The notes: generated by a model from the letters alone, not told the origin. A stretch of 64,000 bases of DNA from an uncultured Clostridium sp. (GCA_948436975.1 CAOJJB010000002.1:62001-126000); one strand, 5' to 3'. Positions 46,338 to 55,004 are shown, counted from the stretch's first letter. Numbers and translations are program-made.

Positions 46338-47075
46338 TTATATTTGCTGAGCTAAGATTCCAATAATTAATCCTAAAATATTTCCTAAAGAAGCAAATCT
46401 ACCTTTATATAGTCTTTTAGATTCAGGTATTAATTCACAAGAAACAATATATAACATTGCACCAGCAGCAAAAGAAAGTGATACACCTATTAAAATGGGA
46501 GAAATATTACCTATAATAGCACCAAAAAAGGCTCCCACTCCAGTAGTTAAACCAGATAATGTTGTAATAATAATAGCTTTCATTTTTGAAGAACCACTGC
46601 TTTTTAGAGGAAGAGCAATAGAAATTCCTTCTGGAACATCATGTAGTGCTATTGCAATAGCTAATTTAAAACCTAATATATTTGACGCTTCAAATCCTGC
46701 ACCAATAGCTAGACCTTCAGGAAAGTTATGTACAGCTAAGCCAATAGCAATAATTATTCCTGTTTTAAGCATATTATTCTTTTCTAATTTAGAATTATCC
46801 TTACAATAATTGTTAACTATTTTATCACACAAGATCATTGCAAATATACCAATAAGAATTCCAATAATACACATAGAAATGTTTACAATTTCTAATGATT
46901 CTGGAATTAAGTCAAAACATATAACAGCAGTCATTAATCCAGCAGCAAATTCAAGTATAAATCCTAAAAATTTACTTGATTTAATTTTTAGAAAAGCACC
47001 AATGATTCCACCAAGAGTTGTTCCAACCATGCCAAAAATTAAACCATATAAACTTATAATTCCAATATTTTCCAT
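46338..47075 (-). CDS. ZIP-family divalent metal transporter
   Basis: This eight-helix membrane protein of the ZIP family, 245 aa, imports Zn, Fe or Mn. The family's metal-binding helices are visible: helix 4 has VHNFPEGLAIGAG and helix 5 has LHDVPEGISIALP, both with the His-x-x-Pro-Glu-Gly pattern. The short loop after helix 3 (CKDNSKLEKNN) replaces the long His-rich loop of eukaryotic members. Helix 7 carries SFAAGAMLYIVSCELIPE. The start follows gaagga. It stands alone and converges on prfA. Which metal is carried cannot be told from the sequence. Confidence 0.9.
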   Translation of the reverse strand: MENIGIISLYGLIFGMVGTTLGGIIGAFLKIKSSKFLGFILEFAAGLMTAVICFDLIPESLEIVNISMCIIGILIGIFAMILCDKIVNNYCKDNSKLEKNNMLKTGIIIAIGLAVHNFPEGLAIGAGFEASNILGFKLAIAIALHDVPEGISIALPLKSSGSSKMKAIIITTLSGLTTGVGAFFGAIIGNISPILIGVSLSFAAGAMLYIVSCELIPESKRLYKGRFASLGNILGLIIGILAQQI

Positions 47076-47152
47076 ATTAAATATTCCTTCGCTTTTTTTA
47101 TATTTTATTATATAATATGGAAAAATATACTTGAAAAATTAAATAAAGAGAA

Positions 47153-47941
47153 TTAGTTTCCTGTACTTCTATATTTTTTTAAAGCCCAATTCCAAGCTTT
47201 TACAGCAATAAACCATATAATTATTACAATTATATGAGTTATAAAAATTAAACCAGTATTTATTTGTTCTAAATATTCAAGAGTAGGAAAATATGATGCA
47301 AAAGCAAATGGAAAAATAGCAGTTATTAAAAATTTAATAAATTTATTATAAATATCTATTGGATATTCAGCCAATTTATGCATTTGAAAAATAGACCAAA
47401 CTACCTCATTTGATTTGTATGTCCAAAATCCTGTTATACTAAATATAGTTTGTAAACCACCAATAATTAGCCCACCTAAAAGACCGAAATACAATATCTT
47501 AAAAATTAATAAAAAACTTATTGAAATTTGTAATTTTATAAGCATAACTATAATTAGTATTATAGAAAGTATAATATATCCTAAAGCAGTGGAGCTTTGT
47601 GATCCTCCGAGAACAGATATTAATGGGTGAACAGGTCTTAATAAAATAGTGTCAAATTTACCTTTTTTTATTAATCTTCTACCAACATCATAAGTAGAAT
47701 CAAAAAATACTTCTGTAACTGATATGGATAACATCATTGTACCATAAAGTAATAATAAATGTTCAAAATTCCAACCAGATATAGTATCAGTATTTTGAAA
47801 AACAATCCATATAAATATTAATTCTATAATTTGATATGATATTTGTGAAAACATACCTATTAAGCAATCTACTCTATATTCAAGTGTTCTTTTTATTGAT
47901 GCTAATAAAAAATAAAAATATAATTTAATATTTCTAATCAT
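47153..47941 (-). CDS. ABC-2 type permease subunit (PF06182-like), second
   Basis: This 262-aa integral membrane protein has about six helices and is one half of the exporter channel made with the gene before it. The ATG at 47941 is preferred: ggagga ends 4 nt upstream, whereas the ATG at 47953 has no SD. Family marks are the central cytoplasmic segment DVGRRLIKKGKFDTILLRPVHP and the helix ending GFWTYKSNEVVW. It follows the first permease with a 1-nt gap, and the SD is made from the Gly-Gly codons at that gene's end. The ATPase that should power it is interrupted (48727-49728). Substrate unknown; relatives are placed with lipid or antibiotic exporters. Confidence 0.85.
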   Translation of the reverse strand: MIRNIKLYFYFLLASIKRTLEYRVDCLIGMFSQISYQIIELIFIWIVFQNTDTISGWNFEHLLLLYGTMMLSISVTEVFFDSTYDVGRRLIKKGKFDTILLRPVHPLISVLGGSQSSTALGYIILSIILIIVMLIKLQISISFLLIFKILYFGLLGGLIIGGLQTIFSITGFWTYKSNEVVWSIFQMHKLAEYPIDIYNKFIKFLITAIFPFAFASYFPTLEYLEQINTGLIFITHIIVIIIWFIAVKAWNWALKKYRSTGN

Positions 47942-47942
47942 T

Positions 47943-48734
47943 TTATCCTCCATTTACAGTTAGATTTTTAATTGTTTTTTTAAATAAAACTTTTGCAATA
48001 ATGAAAAATAAAATTATCCATATACATTGCTTTAATATAACATATAATATTTGTAAACAATCCAGTTCACCAAAATAAATACTTATAGGAGTATATATAC
48101 AATCTTTAAATGGTAGAAAGTTTGCAATTTTTTGTAAATAGATAGGAAATAGTGTGATAGGTGCTATCATTCCAGAAAAAACACTTAATATCGCTCTCTT
48201 AAATACTTCAATACCCCAAATCGAATTAGTATAAAAAGCCATGTTTCCTATAATTAATTCAAAAAGATATATAAGTAACACTGATAAACATATCACAATT
48301 AAGAAAAATATAAAATTTAATATGCTAGATGGAAGTAAAATTCCAAATAGCAAAGAACATATTATAAAAGTAAAAATACTTACTATTATAGCTTCTATTA
48401 ATTCTCCTATTCTTATACCAAAATAATAAGTAAAATAAGAAATAGGATTTAGTAATTCTCTTAATATTTCGCCTTCTCTTATTGCTTCTCCCATACATTC
48501 ATTTATACCCCAACTTATAATAGGATTTAAAGTAACAACTAGAATATAATATGTAGTTATATCTTCAAAACTCATATCTAAAATTTTATTACCACTACTA
48601 TATATAGAGAGCCAAATAAATACATATACAGTTATTTCTATAATAAAATTAAAAATATATAAAATTAAATCAAATCTATAATATAGATTTTCTTTTGCGG
48701 TTTGTTTTGCAATTGCTATAATTTTACTAATCAT
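47943..48734 (-). CDS. ABC-2 type permease subunit, first
   Basis: This 263-aa membrane protein has about six helices and the layout of its neighbour: an N-terminal amphipathic segment (ISKIIAIAKQTAKENLYYRFD), helices, and the cytoplasmic loop MGEAIREGEILRELLNPIS that corresponds to the RRLIKKGKFDTILLRP loop of the second permease. Gene order ATPase-permease-permease is standard for this exporter type. Its start overlaps the ATPase end by 8 nt, and a gaggagat SD lies in the last codons of the ATPase. The two permeases should form a heterodimer. It is intact, so only the ATPase seems damaged. Confidence 0.85.
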   Translation of the reverse strand: MISKIIAIAKQTAKENLYYRFDLILYIFNFIIEITVYVFIWLSIYSSGNKILDMSFEDITTYYILVVTLNPIISWGINECMGEAIREGEILRELLNPISYFTYYFGIRIGELIEAIIVSIFTFIICSLLFGILLPSSILNFIFFLIVICLSVLLIYLFELIIGNMAFYTNSIWGIEVFKRAILSVFSGMIAPITLFPIYLQKIANFLPFKDCIYTPISIYFGELDCLQILYVILKQCIWIILFFIIAKVLFKKTIKNLTVNGG

Positions 48735-49728
48735 TAATTATATCTCCTCGATATATATTTTTCAATATTTCTTCTAAACCTTCTTCTTGTATATGTATAT
48801 CTATTATTCTACAATAATTAGAAATTGAGTTTACTATATCTACTATTGTTAAATTATCATGATTGAACTTTATTTTTAGATTTTTATTATTTTCTTCGAT
48901 TACTTCAAACTGATTTTCAGTGGTTTCTAAAGTAATGTTATGAGTTTTATTAGTTATAATAAATTCTGCTATAATATGTTTTCCAAATTCTGATTTGAAT
49001 TTTTCTTTTTCTCCATCATATATAATAATTCCTTTATCAATTAAGATAATTCTATCACATATTTCTTCAATATCTTTTAAGTCGTGAGTAGTAAGTATTA
49101 TTGTAGTATTTTTCTTTTTATTAATATCTTTTATAAATTTTCTGATATTTTCTTTTACCAATATATCTAAACCGATTGTAGGTTCATCTAAATAAACTAC
49201 TTTAGGGTTATGTAAAAATGTGGCTGCTATTTCGCATTTCATTTTTTGACCTAAACTTAAATTTTTTACCTGTTTATCAAGCAATTCTTTTAAATCTAAA
49301 ATTTCAGTAAATTCTTTTAAATTTTTTTCATATTCTTTATCAGATATATCATACATTTTTTTTATTAATTTAAAAGATTCAATTACAGGTAAGTCCCACT
49401 ATAATTGTGTTTTTTGACCAAAAACAGCACCAATTTGTTTGTTGTTTTGAATTCTTTTTTCACTTGGAATTATTCCATTTACAATAACTTTTCCTGATGT
49501 AGGAGTAAGTAAACCTGTTAACATTTTAATTGTAGTTGATTTTCCTGCACCATTTTCTCCAATATATCCAACAAGTTCGCCTTCGTTTATATTGAAACAT
49601 ATATTATTTACTGCTATATGTTCTTTATATATTGGATGAAATAAATGTTTTATGTATCCTAATATGCCATGTTGTTTTTGACTTATTTTATATTTTTTTA
49701 CTAAATTTTGTACTTCAATTAATGACAT
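48727..49728 (-). pseudogene. ABC exporter ATPase interrupted by in-frame TAG
   Basis: This is the ATP-binding subunit for the two permeases downstream. The first 109 codons (49728-49402) give a normal start with Walker A GENGAGKSTT and end GAVFGQKTQL. The next codon is TAG (49399-49401), after which the same frame goes on WDLPVIESFKLIKKM and runs to 48727. That part has the signature NLSLGQKMKCEIAA, Walker B KVVYLDEPTIGLD and the switch His in LTTHDL. Related ATPases have Trp-Trp-Asp at this place, so the change is TGG to TAG, a single base. The total of 333 codons is normal. It is a nonsense mutation, a sequence error or a readthrough site. An internal ATG at 49356 could give only a product lacking Walker A. 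Confidence 0.82.
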
Positions 49729-49756
49729 AAGATTCTCCCTTTATAAAAATAATTCT

Positions 49757-49828
49757 AAATAAAAAAGCTATTTCAGTTTTGAAGTAAACCTAGTATAGAT
49801 TACTTTATTTTTTGAAGTAGCTTTATAA
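49757..49828 (-). terminator. Terminator after the four-helix protein 49832
   Basis: Read on the minus strand, GCTACTTCA and TGAAATAGC form the outer stem, AAGTAA and TTACTT an inner one, and TTTTTTATTT follows. It separates the 49832 gene from the ABC exporter operon. Confidence 0.65.
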
Positions 49829-49831
49829 TAA

Positions 49832-50413
49832 TTAAAATTCATTATATTTTAAAATCATTTTTCTTTGATATGGTATTAATGATAGAAATGAAATAGATAT
49901 TCCAATTTCTAAAATAACAGTTGATATTATTAAGTTAGTTTTTGATTGATTATAGGTATGTATCATTTCTGATTTTAAATTATTTATATGTTCTATAGAA
50001 AAAACTTCTTTATATTGTAATTCTGCTAATTCAATTGATTTTGTTTGATATTGTAAATTTAAATAAAGTAAACTTAAAAAAAGAACTATTGAAATTGCTA
50101 TACAAATTATAAAGAAAATATTTAAGTATTTACTAATTTCTTTATAATTTGTTGGATTTGTTTTACATTTTTTAAATACATCATAAGTGCTAAGCTTACA
50201 TATAAAATGTATTATAAAATAAATAATTATTATAGCCATTAATGGTAAAGTAATATATAAACTAGTTATAGGTTTGCTAGAAAAGCTTTTTAAAATATTG
50301 TTACATATGGCTAATATAAGCAAGCATATAAACATACAAATGATTCCATAAGATACAAAACCATTAATAATTGATTTTATTGCAATTTTTGAGTTTATTT
50401 CTTTTTTATTCAT
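49832..50413 (-). CDS. Unrecognised membrane protein (193 aa, four helices)
   Basis: No family recognised. Four hydrophobic helices are clear: about residues 15-37, 48-70, 96-116 and 160-182. A charged, helical stretch (SIELAELQYKEVFSIEHINNLKSEM, here cited by its parts SIELAELQ and INNLKSEM) lies between the third and fourth. The cytoplasmic loop after helix 2 carries CKLSTYDVFKKCKTNPTNYK. A good SD (aaaggag) precedes the ATG. It is transcribed towards the ABC exporter operon but separated from it by a terminator. It could be a DUF-type membrane protein of unknown job. Confidence 0.7.
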   Translation of the reverse strand: MNKKEINSKIAIKSIINGFVSYGIICMFICLLILAICNNILKSFSSKPITSLYITLPLMAIIIIYFIIHFICKLSTYDVFKKCKTNPTNYKEISKYLNIFFIICIAISIVLFLSLLYLNLQYQTKSIELAELQYKEVFSIEHINNLKSEMIHTYNQSKTNLIISTVILEIGISISFLSLIPYQRKMILKYNEF

Positions 50414-50540
50414 ACTTTTCTCCTTTGTACTGACAAAATATTACAAAAAAATGATATCATAAAGAATAAAATAATACAATATAAAAAAAATGATTTACTT
50501 TAAATTTATATTTTGATAATATATATAAGAGGAGTTTAAA

Positions 50541-50990
50541 ATGATAAATGTAGTAATAGGTATAGTAGAAAATGAAGAAAAAATATTGCTAATTAAAAGA
50601 GAAAGAGATGACTTTATTGGATTATGGGGACTTCCTGGTGGAAAAGTTGAAGAATGTGAACATATTGATGAAGCAGTAAAAAGGGAAATGTTTGAAGAGA
50701 TAGGTTTGAAGATGGAATTTAAAAAAGTATTAGGATTTTCTACCGAAATAATACATGATAAAAATTCTACAAGTTTTATTTATGTATGCCTTCTTAGTAT
50801 AAATAATAATGATGTAATTACTAACTCTGAATTTGAATATAAATGGTTTACAAAAGATGAAATTTTCAATTCTAAAGAAGTAATAGAAAGTGATAAAATT
50901 TTTATAGAACATTTTTATATTAATAATAAGTTAGATTATTTAAAAATGGATTGTTATAAGTATGGAAATGGAGAGTATTATTGGAAATGA
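50541..50990 (+). CDS. Nudix hydrolase 1 (MutT-like)
   Basis: This 149-aa Nudix enzyme hydrolyses a nucleoside diphosphate linked to another group. The Nudix box is complete: it opens with GGKVEE near 33, and REMFEEIG supplies the metal-binding Glu residues. The region before the box, FIGLWGLPGG, is MutT-like, which suggests oxidised nucleotides or another NTP as substrate. The start follows agaggag. It is first of three Nudix genes in a row (gaps of 33 and 18 nt), which look like one operon. The three share only the box, so they are not recent duplicates. Confidence 0.88.
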   Translation: MINVVIGIVENEEKILLIKRERDDFIGLWGLPGGKVEECEHIDEAVKREMFEEIGLKMEFKKVLGFSTEIIHDKNSTSFIYVCLLSINNNDVITNSEFEYKWFTKDEIFNSKEVIESDKIFIEHFYINNKLDYLKMDCYKYGNGEYYWK

Positions 50991-51023
50991 TATTAGTTTA
51001 AATATTTATTTTGGAGGTAAAAT

Positions 51024-51542
51024 ATGTTACAAGAGAATAATGAATATGTTGAAGTTTATAGATTGAACAATGCTGGAAATAGAGAGAAAACAGGAGATAC
51101 AGTTAAAAGAGGAACACCAGTTGAAAAAGGTTTATATGTAATAGGTGTAAATAATTGGATTATTAATTCTAATGGGGAATTTTTAGTACAGAAGAGATCT
51201 AAATTAAAAAGAAATAATCCAGGAAAATGGAGTTCAACGAATGGACTTAGAGCAATTGGAGAGAAGAGTATTGAAACTTGTATTAGAGAAACTAAAGAAG
51301 AGTTAGGAATTGATATACCTATAGATTCTATAAAATATGTGGATAGTAAAATAGCAGGTGAAAGTTTAATTGTAGATATATTTGTAACAAAAATGGATGT
51401 TAACATTGAAGAAATAGTTATTCAAAAAGAGGAAGTTGATGAAATAAAGTGGGTTTTATTAGATGAATTAGTAAAAATGGATATTTCGACTACTTGTCAA
51501 TATATTAAAAGTGATATTAGTAGTGTTATAAATAATATTTGA
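51024..51542 (+). CDS. Nudix hydrolase 2 (YfcD/IDI-like)
   Basis: This 172-aa protein has the arrangement of Nudix proteins related to isopentenyl-diphosphate isomerase (YfcD-like). An N-terminal extension (EYVEVYRLNNAGNREKTGDT) precedes GLYVIGVNNWIINSNGEFLV, then KRSKLKRNNPGKWSST and the box (IRETKEELGI holds the Glu core). The Trp-Ser-Ser segment before the box is characteristic of that branch. It is probably a hydrolase and not a true isomerase, because the extra catalytic Cys context is not seen. It starts after ttggaggt and follows Nudix 1 by 33 nt. Confidence 0.86.
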   Translation: MLQENNEYVEVYRLNNAGNREKTGDTVKRGTPVEKGLYVIGVNNWIINSNGEFLVQKRSKLKRNNPGKWSSTNGLRAIGEKSIETCIRETKEELGIDIPIDSIKYVDSKIAGESLIVDIFVTKMDVNIEEIVIQKEEVDEIKWVLLDELVKMDISTTCQYIKSDISSVINNI

Positions 51543-51560
51543 AAGGAGTAATAGTAAGTA

Positions 51561-52004
51561 ATGGAAAGATTTAAAATGAGAGTAGGAGTACATTTATTTT
51601 TAGAAAAAGATAATAAGCTTTTATTATTAAGAAGATATAATACAGGATATGAAGATGGAAATTATAGTGTTGTAGCAGGGCATGTAGATGGAGATGAAAC
51701 TGTTTTATCAGCTATGAAAAGAGAGGCTTTGGAAGAAGCAGGAATAAATATAGACGAAAAGGATTTAGAAATAGTTCAAGTAATGCATAGAAAAAGTATG
51801 GATGAAAGTATAGAATATTTTTTATATAGTAATAAATATTCAGGAAATATCTCAATTATGGAGCCTAACAAATGTGATGATTTATCTTTTTATCAAGGAG
51901 ATAAATTACCTGAAAATATGGTGCCTTATATCAAAACAGCAATTACTAATTATAAAAATGGTAAATATTTTTCTACATATGGTTTTGCAGAAAACGAAAT
52001 TTAA
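51561..52004 (+). CDS. Nudix hydrolase 3
   Basis: This 147-aa Nudix protein has KLLLLRRYNTGYEDGNYSV, then VAGHVDGDE and the core KREALEEAGI in a normal Nudix box. The opening Gly of the box is present (AGHVDG). The C-terminal part (FYQGDKLPENMVPYIKTAI) resembles proteins of the DHNTP/CTP-type MutT branch, whose substrates are not settled. It is last of the Nudix operon, 18 nt after Nudix 2. The SD gaaaggag lies 12 nt upstream of the ATG, a slightly long distance; MRVGVHLF five codons later is an alternative start. Confidence 0.86.
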   Translation: MERFKMRVGVHLFLEKDNKLLLLRRYNTGYEDGNYSVVAGHVDGDETVLSAMKREALEEAGINIDEKDLEIVQVMHRKSMDESIEYFLYSNKYSGNISIMEPNKCDDLSFYQGDKLPENMVPYIKTAITNYKNGKYFSTYGFAENEI

Positions 52005-52116
52005 AAATATGGTAATAAATATAACTTTAAAGCATATTATATATTAGAATATATAATATCAAAATAATAATGTTATAAGATAAAAACGTAAGAATAAATT
52101 CATGTATTATTATTTC

Positions 52117-52145
52117 TTGACTTTTATATGTTTTTTTGTTATTAT
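52117..52145 (+). promoter_or_regulatory. tRNA operon promoter
   Basis: TTGACT, 17 bp, TATTAT, 19 nt before the tRNA-Gly gene. Confidence 0.7.
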
Positions 52146-52164
52146 AGTAATGCTTTAAATTTAT

Positions 52165-52240
52165 GCGGGAATAGCTCAGTTGATAGAGCGTCGCCTTGCC
52201 AAGGCGAAGGTCGCGGGTTTGAGCCCCGTTTCCCGCTCCA
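52165..52240 (+). tRNA. tRNA-Gly (GCC)
   Basis: A 76-nt cloverleaf: acceptor GCGGGAA pairs with TTCCCGC, D arm GCTC/GAGC, anticodon stem CGCCT/AGGCG with anticodon GCC at 52198-52200, T loop GGTTTGAGC, and an encoded 3' CCA. It reads GGC and GGT. Confidence 0.96.
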
Positions 52241-52267
52241 TTTAAAAATAAGTTAATATCATTTTAT

Positions 52268-52341
52268 GGCGCCATAGCCAAGTGGTAAGGCACGAGTCTG
52301 CAAAACTCTGATCATCGGTTCGAATCCGATTGGCGCCTCCA
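52268..52341 (+). tRNA. tRNA-Cys (GCA)
   Basis: A 74-nt cloverleaf: acceptor GGCGCCA pairs with TGGCGCC, anticodon GCA at 52300-52302 in the loop CTGCAAA, T arm ATCGGTTCGAATCCGAT, and an encoded 3' CCA. It is 27 nt after tRNA-Gly, so the two are co-transcribed. Confidence 0.96.
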
Positions 52342-52344
52342 ATG

Positions 52345-52389
52345 AAAAACCGAGAAAATGTTGAAGTATCAATGTTTTCTCGGTTTTTT
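52345..52389 (+). terminator. Terminator of the tRNA operon
   Basis: AAAAACCGAGAAAA pairs with TTTTCTCGGTTTTTT, with a 16-nt loop, beginning 3 nt after tRNA-Cys. Confidence 0.9.
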
Positions 52390-52418
52390 ATGTGTTTTTT
52401 TGCTTTAAAATTAATTTT

Positions 52419-52871
52419 TTACTTAAAGAATATTTTTTTAAACTTTTTCATAATTCTTGATATTATATTTTTATTTTCTTTTACAATTAATTTAGTTTTG
52501 AAGTTATTTTTGTTTATATATTTTTTATTTTTTCTAAAAATATCATTGGGGTTATACATCTTCTTTTTTTCTTCTTCTAAATTTATCAAATATTCATTCT
52601 CTTTTATTCTTATTTTTTCTCTTTCTTCATTTGTTGTCCAATAATTAACATATAAACTTGCAATTAAAATTTTAGTTAATTTTAACATTGTTTGTTGTTC
52701 GAAAGGTATTTCTATTTGATAATTATATAAATAACTATTATCTTTATTTTCTTCAAAGAATTCTATAAGTGTCTTGGGTATTTTATCATAATCTTCTTGA
52801 GAAACGTATTCTAAGATTTCTAATAATTCTGTATATGCTCTAGAATAATCATTTTTAGTGTATATTTTCAT
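52419..52871 (-). CDS. Unrecognised 150-aa protein, paired with 52855 gene
   Basis: No family recognised. The N-terminal two thirds are acidic and helical (YTELLEILEYVSQEDYDKIPKT; FFEENKDNSYLYNY; LKLTKILIASLYVNYW). The C-terminal third is very basic (KNKKYINKNNFKTKLIVKEN and IMKKFKKIFFK). The plan suggests a small adaptor that could bind nucleic acid or membrane lipids with its tail; this is a guess. It overlaps the end of the upstream gene by 17 nt, so they are co-transcribed and coupled. The SD is weak, in keeping with coupling. It converges on the tRNA operon. Confidence 0.7.
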   Translation of the reverse strand: MKIYTKNDYSRAYTELLEILEYVSQEDYDKIPKTLIEFFEENKDNSYLYNYQIEIPFEQQTMLKLTKILIASLYVNYWTTNEEREKIRIKENEYLINLEEEKKKMYNPNDIFRKNKKYINKNNFKTKLIVKENKNIISRIMKKFKKIFFK

Positions 52872-53934
52872 CTTTATTTCTTCCTTTATCTACATTTTTT
52901 AACATATCATCTACTATTTGTCTTTCATTTACTGAAACTTCTTCTTGACATTTCTTTCCAATTTCTTTTGCAAAATCTTTTTTACGTTTCTTTTCTTGTG
53001 TAAGCTCCACCTCTGATAGAAATGATTCAAGTTCATTTTTAGAAGAACCTCGTTTAACCAATAAAAAATATTTTTCTCTATCGTTAATTTTTCTATATCC
53101 TACTAAGTGTTTTATTCTTTCTAAGGTCATATTGTTAGGTTTTATATTACATTTTTCTTTTAGATACTCTTTTGCATCTATATCATTTTTTATAGGAAAA
53201 CCTCCAACATATTCATATAATTTACCTGTATATTGAGGTAATATTTTATCATCACTTATTTCTATTTCCTCAATATCTTTTTGTGATATTTGACCTAATT
53301 CACATTTTCTTTTTAATATAGATTTTGCCTTTAGTTTAGACATACTTATAATATTTTCCTTATTATTTCCATAATGCAAAGCTATTTGCCCATAATATGG
53401 TAAATCTATTATAAATCCTTCTTCTTCATTTTCATCTTTATAATTTCCATAGCAAAAAAAATTTCTATAATCCTTTGATGTTTCACTTAATACTAATATA
53501 CTGGCTAGCAATGTTGATAATGCTTTTTGTTTCACTACATAAAAATTTGTTTTTTTTCCCTTATCTAACCCTATCATTACTTGAGCACTTCTTAATACAG
53601 ATTTAGATAAGTGATTGTCATTTAGTTTGGTAATTTTGTTAGCACACATTGCTAACAAAGACATATTAATAATACCATTAAATTGTTGTTTTTCATTAAC
53701 AGTTCCTATTTCGCCGTATATACACTTATAACGCATATATTGCTGCTTTATAGTATTTAAATCCAATGACAAATCTACAAAATGATTTATTCCATTTCCT
53801 TTAGAACCTTTTCTTTTTTTACTAAGTAAACTATTTAATTCTTCTGGATTATTTTTATAATAATTCAAACATGTATTAATTGTAATATTTAGAGCTTGTG
53901 CAATTTCTTCATATGTTTCAAAATTTTCACTCAT
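52855..53934 (-). CDS. Unrecognised 359-aa protein with N-terminal helix-turn-helix
   Basis: The start of the protein (TYEEIAQALNITINTCLNYY, residues 7-26) reads as a helix-turn-helix like those of sigma factors and small regulators. A basic linker (KKRKGSKGNG) follows, then a region rich in Ser, Leu and Lys (NHLSKSVLRSAQVMIGLDKG) and a two-part C-terminal half with LYEYVGGFPIK and MTLERIKHLVGYRKIN. The end is a charged helix. No catalytic motif is clear. It forms an operon with the smaller gene after it. The setting next to tRNA genes and the lack of known relatives would fit a remnant of a mobile element, but no integrase is present. DNA binding is likely; the function is unknown. Confidence 0.68.
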   Translation of the reverse strand: MSENFETYEEIAQALNITINTCLNYYKNNPEELNSLLSKKRKGSKGNGINHFVDLSLDLNTIKQQYMRYKCIYGEIGTVNEKQQFNGIINMSLLAMCANKITKLNDNHLSKSVLRSAQVMIGLDKGKKTNFYVVKQKALSTLLASILVLSETSKDYRNFFCYGNYKDENEEEGFIIDLPYYGQIALHYGNNKENIISMSKLKAKSILKRKCELGQISQKDIEEIEISDDKILPQYTGKLYEYVGGFPIKNDIDAKEYLKEKCNIKPNNMTLERIKHLVGYRKINDREKYFLLVKRGSSKNELESFLSEVELTQEKKRKKDFAKEIGKKCQEEVSVNERQIVDDMLKNVDKGRNKDENIH

Positions 53935-54287
53935 TTATTTACTCCTTATGATAGTATAATTAATACTATTTTCCCATTTACTTTTGAGTCTATTTAATAT
54001 TTAAGTATAAGTTTCCTATTGTATAAAAATACTAAATAGCTGTATCTTGAGTTCTATACTTATATTATATAGATGGTTACTATTTTTGTCAAAAAAATGG
54101 TTACAGTAAAAAATTCTATATCAAAATAGAGATTTTTTATTATTTGCTTATATTAAGGAATAAAATAACAACACATTCTTTTTTTGATCAAGTGAATGTG
54201 TTGCTATTTCTTTTATATAAAGAGGTAACCTTAGTTTATATTTTTCATATTTTAATAAGCTTCAAAGTATAAGTATGTAATATAATT
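53935..54287. other. 353-bp intergenic region with terminator hairpin
   Basis: This region has no gene. AATAACAACACATTC (54164-54178) pairs with GAATGTGTTGCTATT (54194-54208, one mismatch). On the minus strand it is followed by a T-rich run, so it is the likely terminator of the amidase-like gene at 54288. A weaker hairpin at 54109-54137 (AAAAATTCTAT with ATAGAGATTTTT) has a bulge. The part near 53940-54060 should hold the promoter of the minus-strand operon; I could not choose one. Confidence 0.5.
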
Positions 54288-54773
54288 TTAGTTTTTTTGA
54301 ACTCCTAATATATGTATAAATCTTATTTTTTTATATAAATATGAATTAATATTTCTACCATATGCATCAAAACTATGTGAAGCTACAAGTATTTTGTTAT
54401 TTTCTTTTTCTACAATAATTAATGAATGCGTAAAGGTTGTATTATCAAAAGATAATTGTATTATATCTCCTATTTGTACTTCATTTTGATTTGAAACATT
54501 TGCAATTGGACCTAAATCTTTATTAGTTATTAAGAAATTATATAAAAATTGAACTCCTGTCCATGATGGTGATTTATCATTGGCGCTTTTGTAATACCAC
54601 CCATATGTGTTAGTATAATTCATAGTTTTACTTCCTTCATATAAACATTGTGATATAAAATTTGTACAGTCGCCACCAATTGAGTCAAAATTATAGTAAT
54701 TGGGATTTCTTTTAAATGCCCATTTTTTAGCATATTCTATCGCTTTTTGTCTATTATATTTTTCAATATACAT
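54288..54773 (-). CDS. Amidase-like cysteine hydrolase (Amidase_6 type)
   Basis: This 161-aa protein consists only of the putative amidase domain known from sporulating Bacillota. The marks are YNRQKAIEYAKKWA (6-19) with the conserved Tyr-Asn-Arg and Tyr-Ala, and GGDCTNFISQCLY with candidate nucleophile Cys36. The region YGWYYKSANDKSPSWTGVQF comes next, then QIGDIIQLSF and the His in TFTHSLII. The Cys-His pair suits cleavage of peptide or cell-wall bonds. There is no signal peptide, so it would act inside the cell, or inside the mother cell or spore. The start follows aggagg. It is a single gene. Confidence in the family is good; the substrate is unknown. Confidence 0.86.
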   Translation of the reverse strand: MYIEKYNRQKAIEYAKKWAFKRNPNYYNFDSIGGDCTNFISQCLYEGSKTMNYTNTYGWYYKSANDKSPSWTGVQFLYNFLITNKDLGPIANVSNQNEVQIGDIIQLSFDNTTFTHSLIIVEKENNKILVASHSFDAYGRNINSYLYKKIRFIHILGVQKN

Positions 54774-55004
54774 ATAAAATCCTCCTTATAAAGTATATTC
54801 ATAATTAAAGTATTAGATACAAATATAAAATTTTATTTATGTAAAAATATATAAATATTTGTTAATTACATTGTTGAAAAATGTGTAGTATAGTAGTAAA
54901 ATAAAAAATGAATTATAAAAATTATTAATAGAAAAACTATAAAGTTATATTCTAGATAAACCCTATTTAAAACCAAAATATATTATTAAGGAGGATGTAT
55001 AATA

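Noticed and set aside
46495-47115. Plus-strand frames opposite the ZIP transporter
   Set aside because: The ZIP motifs, SD and terminator are all on the minus strand; these are shadows.
49399-49401. Reassignment of TAG to Trp
   Set aside because: TAG is the normal end of several genes here and an intact RF1 gene is in the window. A single nonsense change explains the ABC ATPase better.
52330-52644. Plus-strand frame of 104 codons starting inside tRNA-Cys
   Set aside because: It overlaps the tRNA and its terminator and is Phe/Leu low-complexity opposite a better supported minus-strand gene.
52268-54287. Integrated element at tRNA-Cys
   Set aside because: I found no second copy of the tRNA 3' end downstream and no integrase, so no attachment sites can be given.
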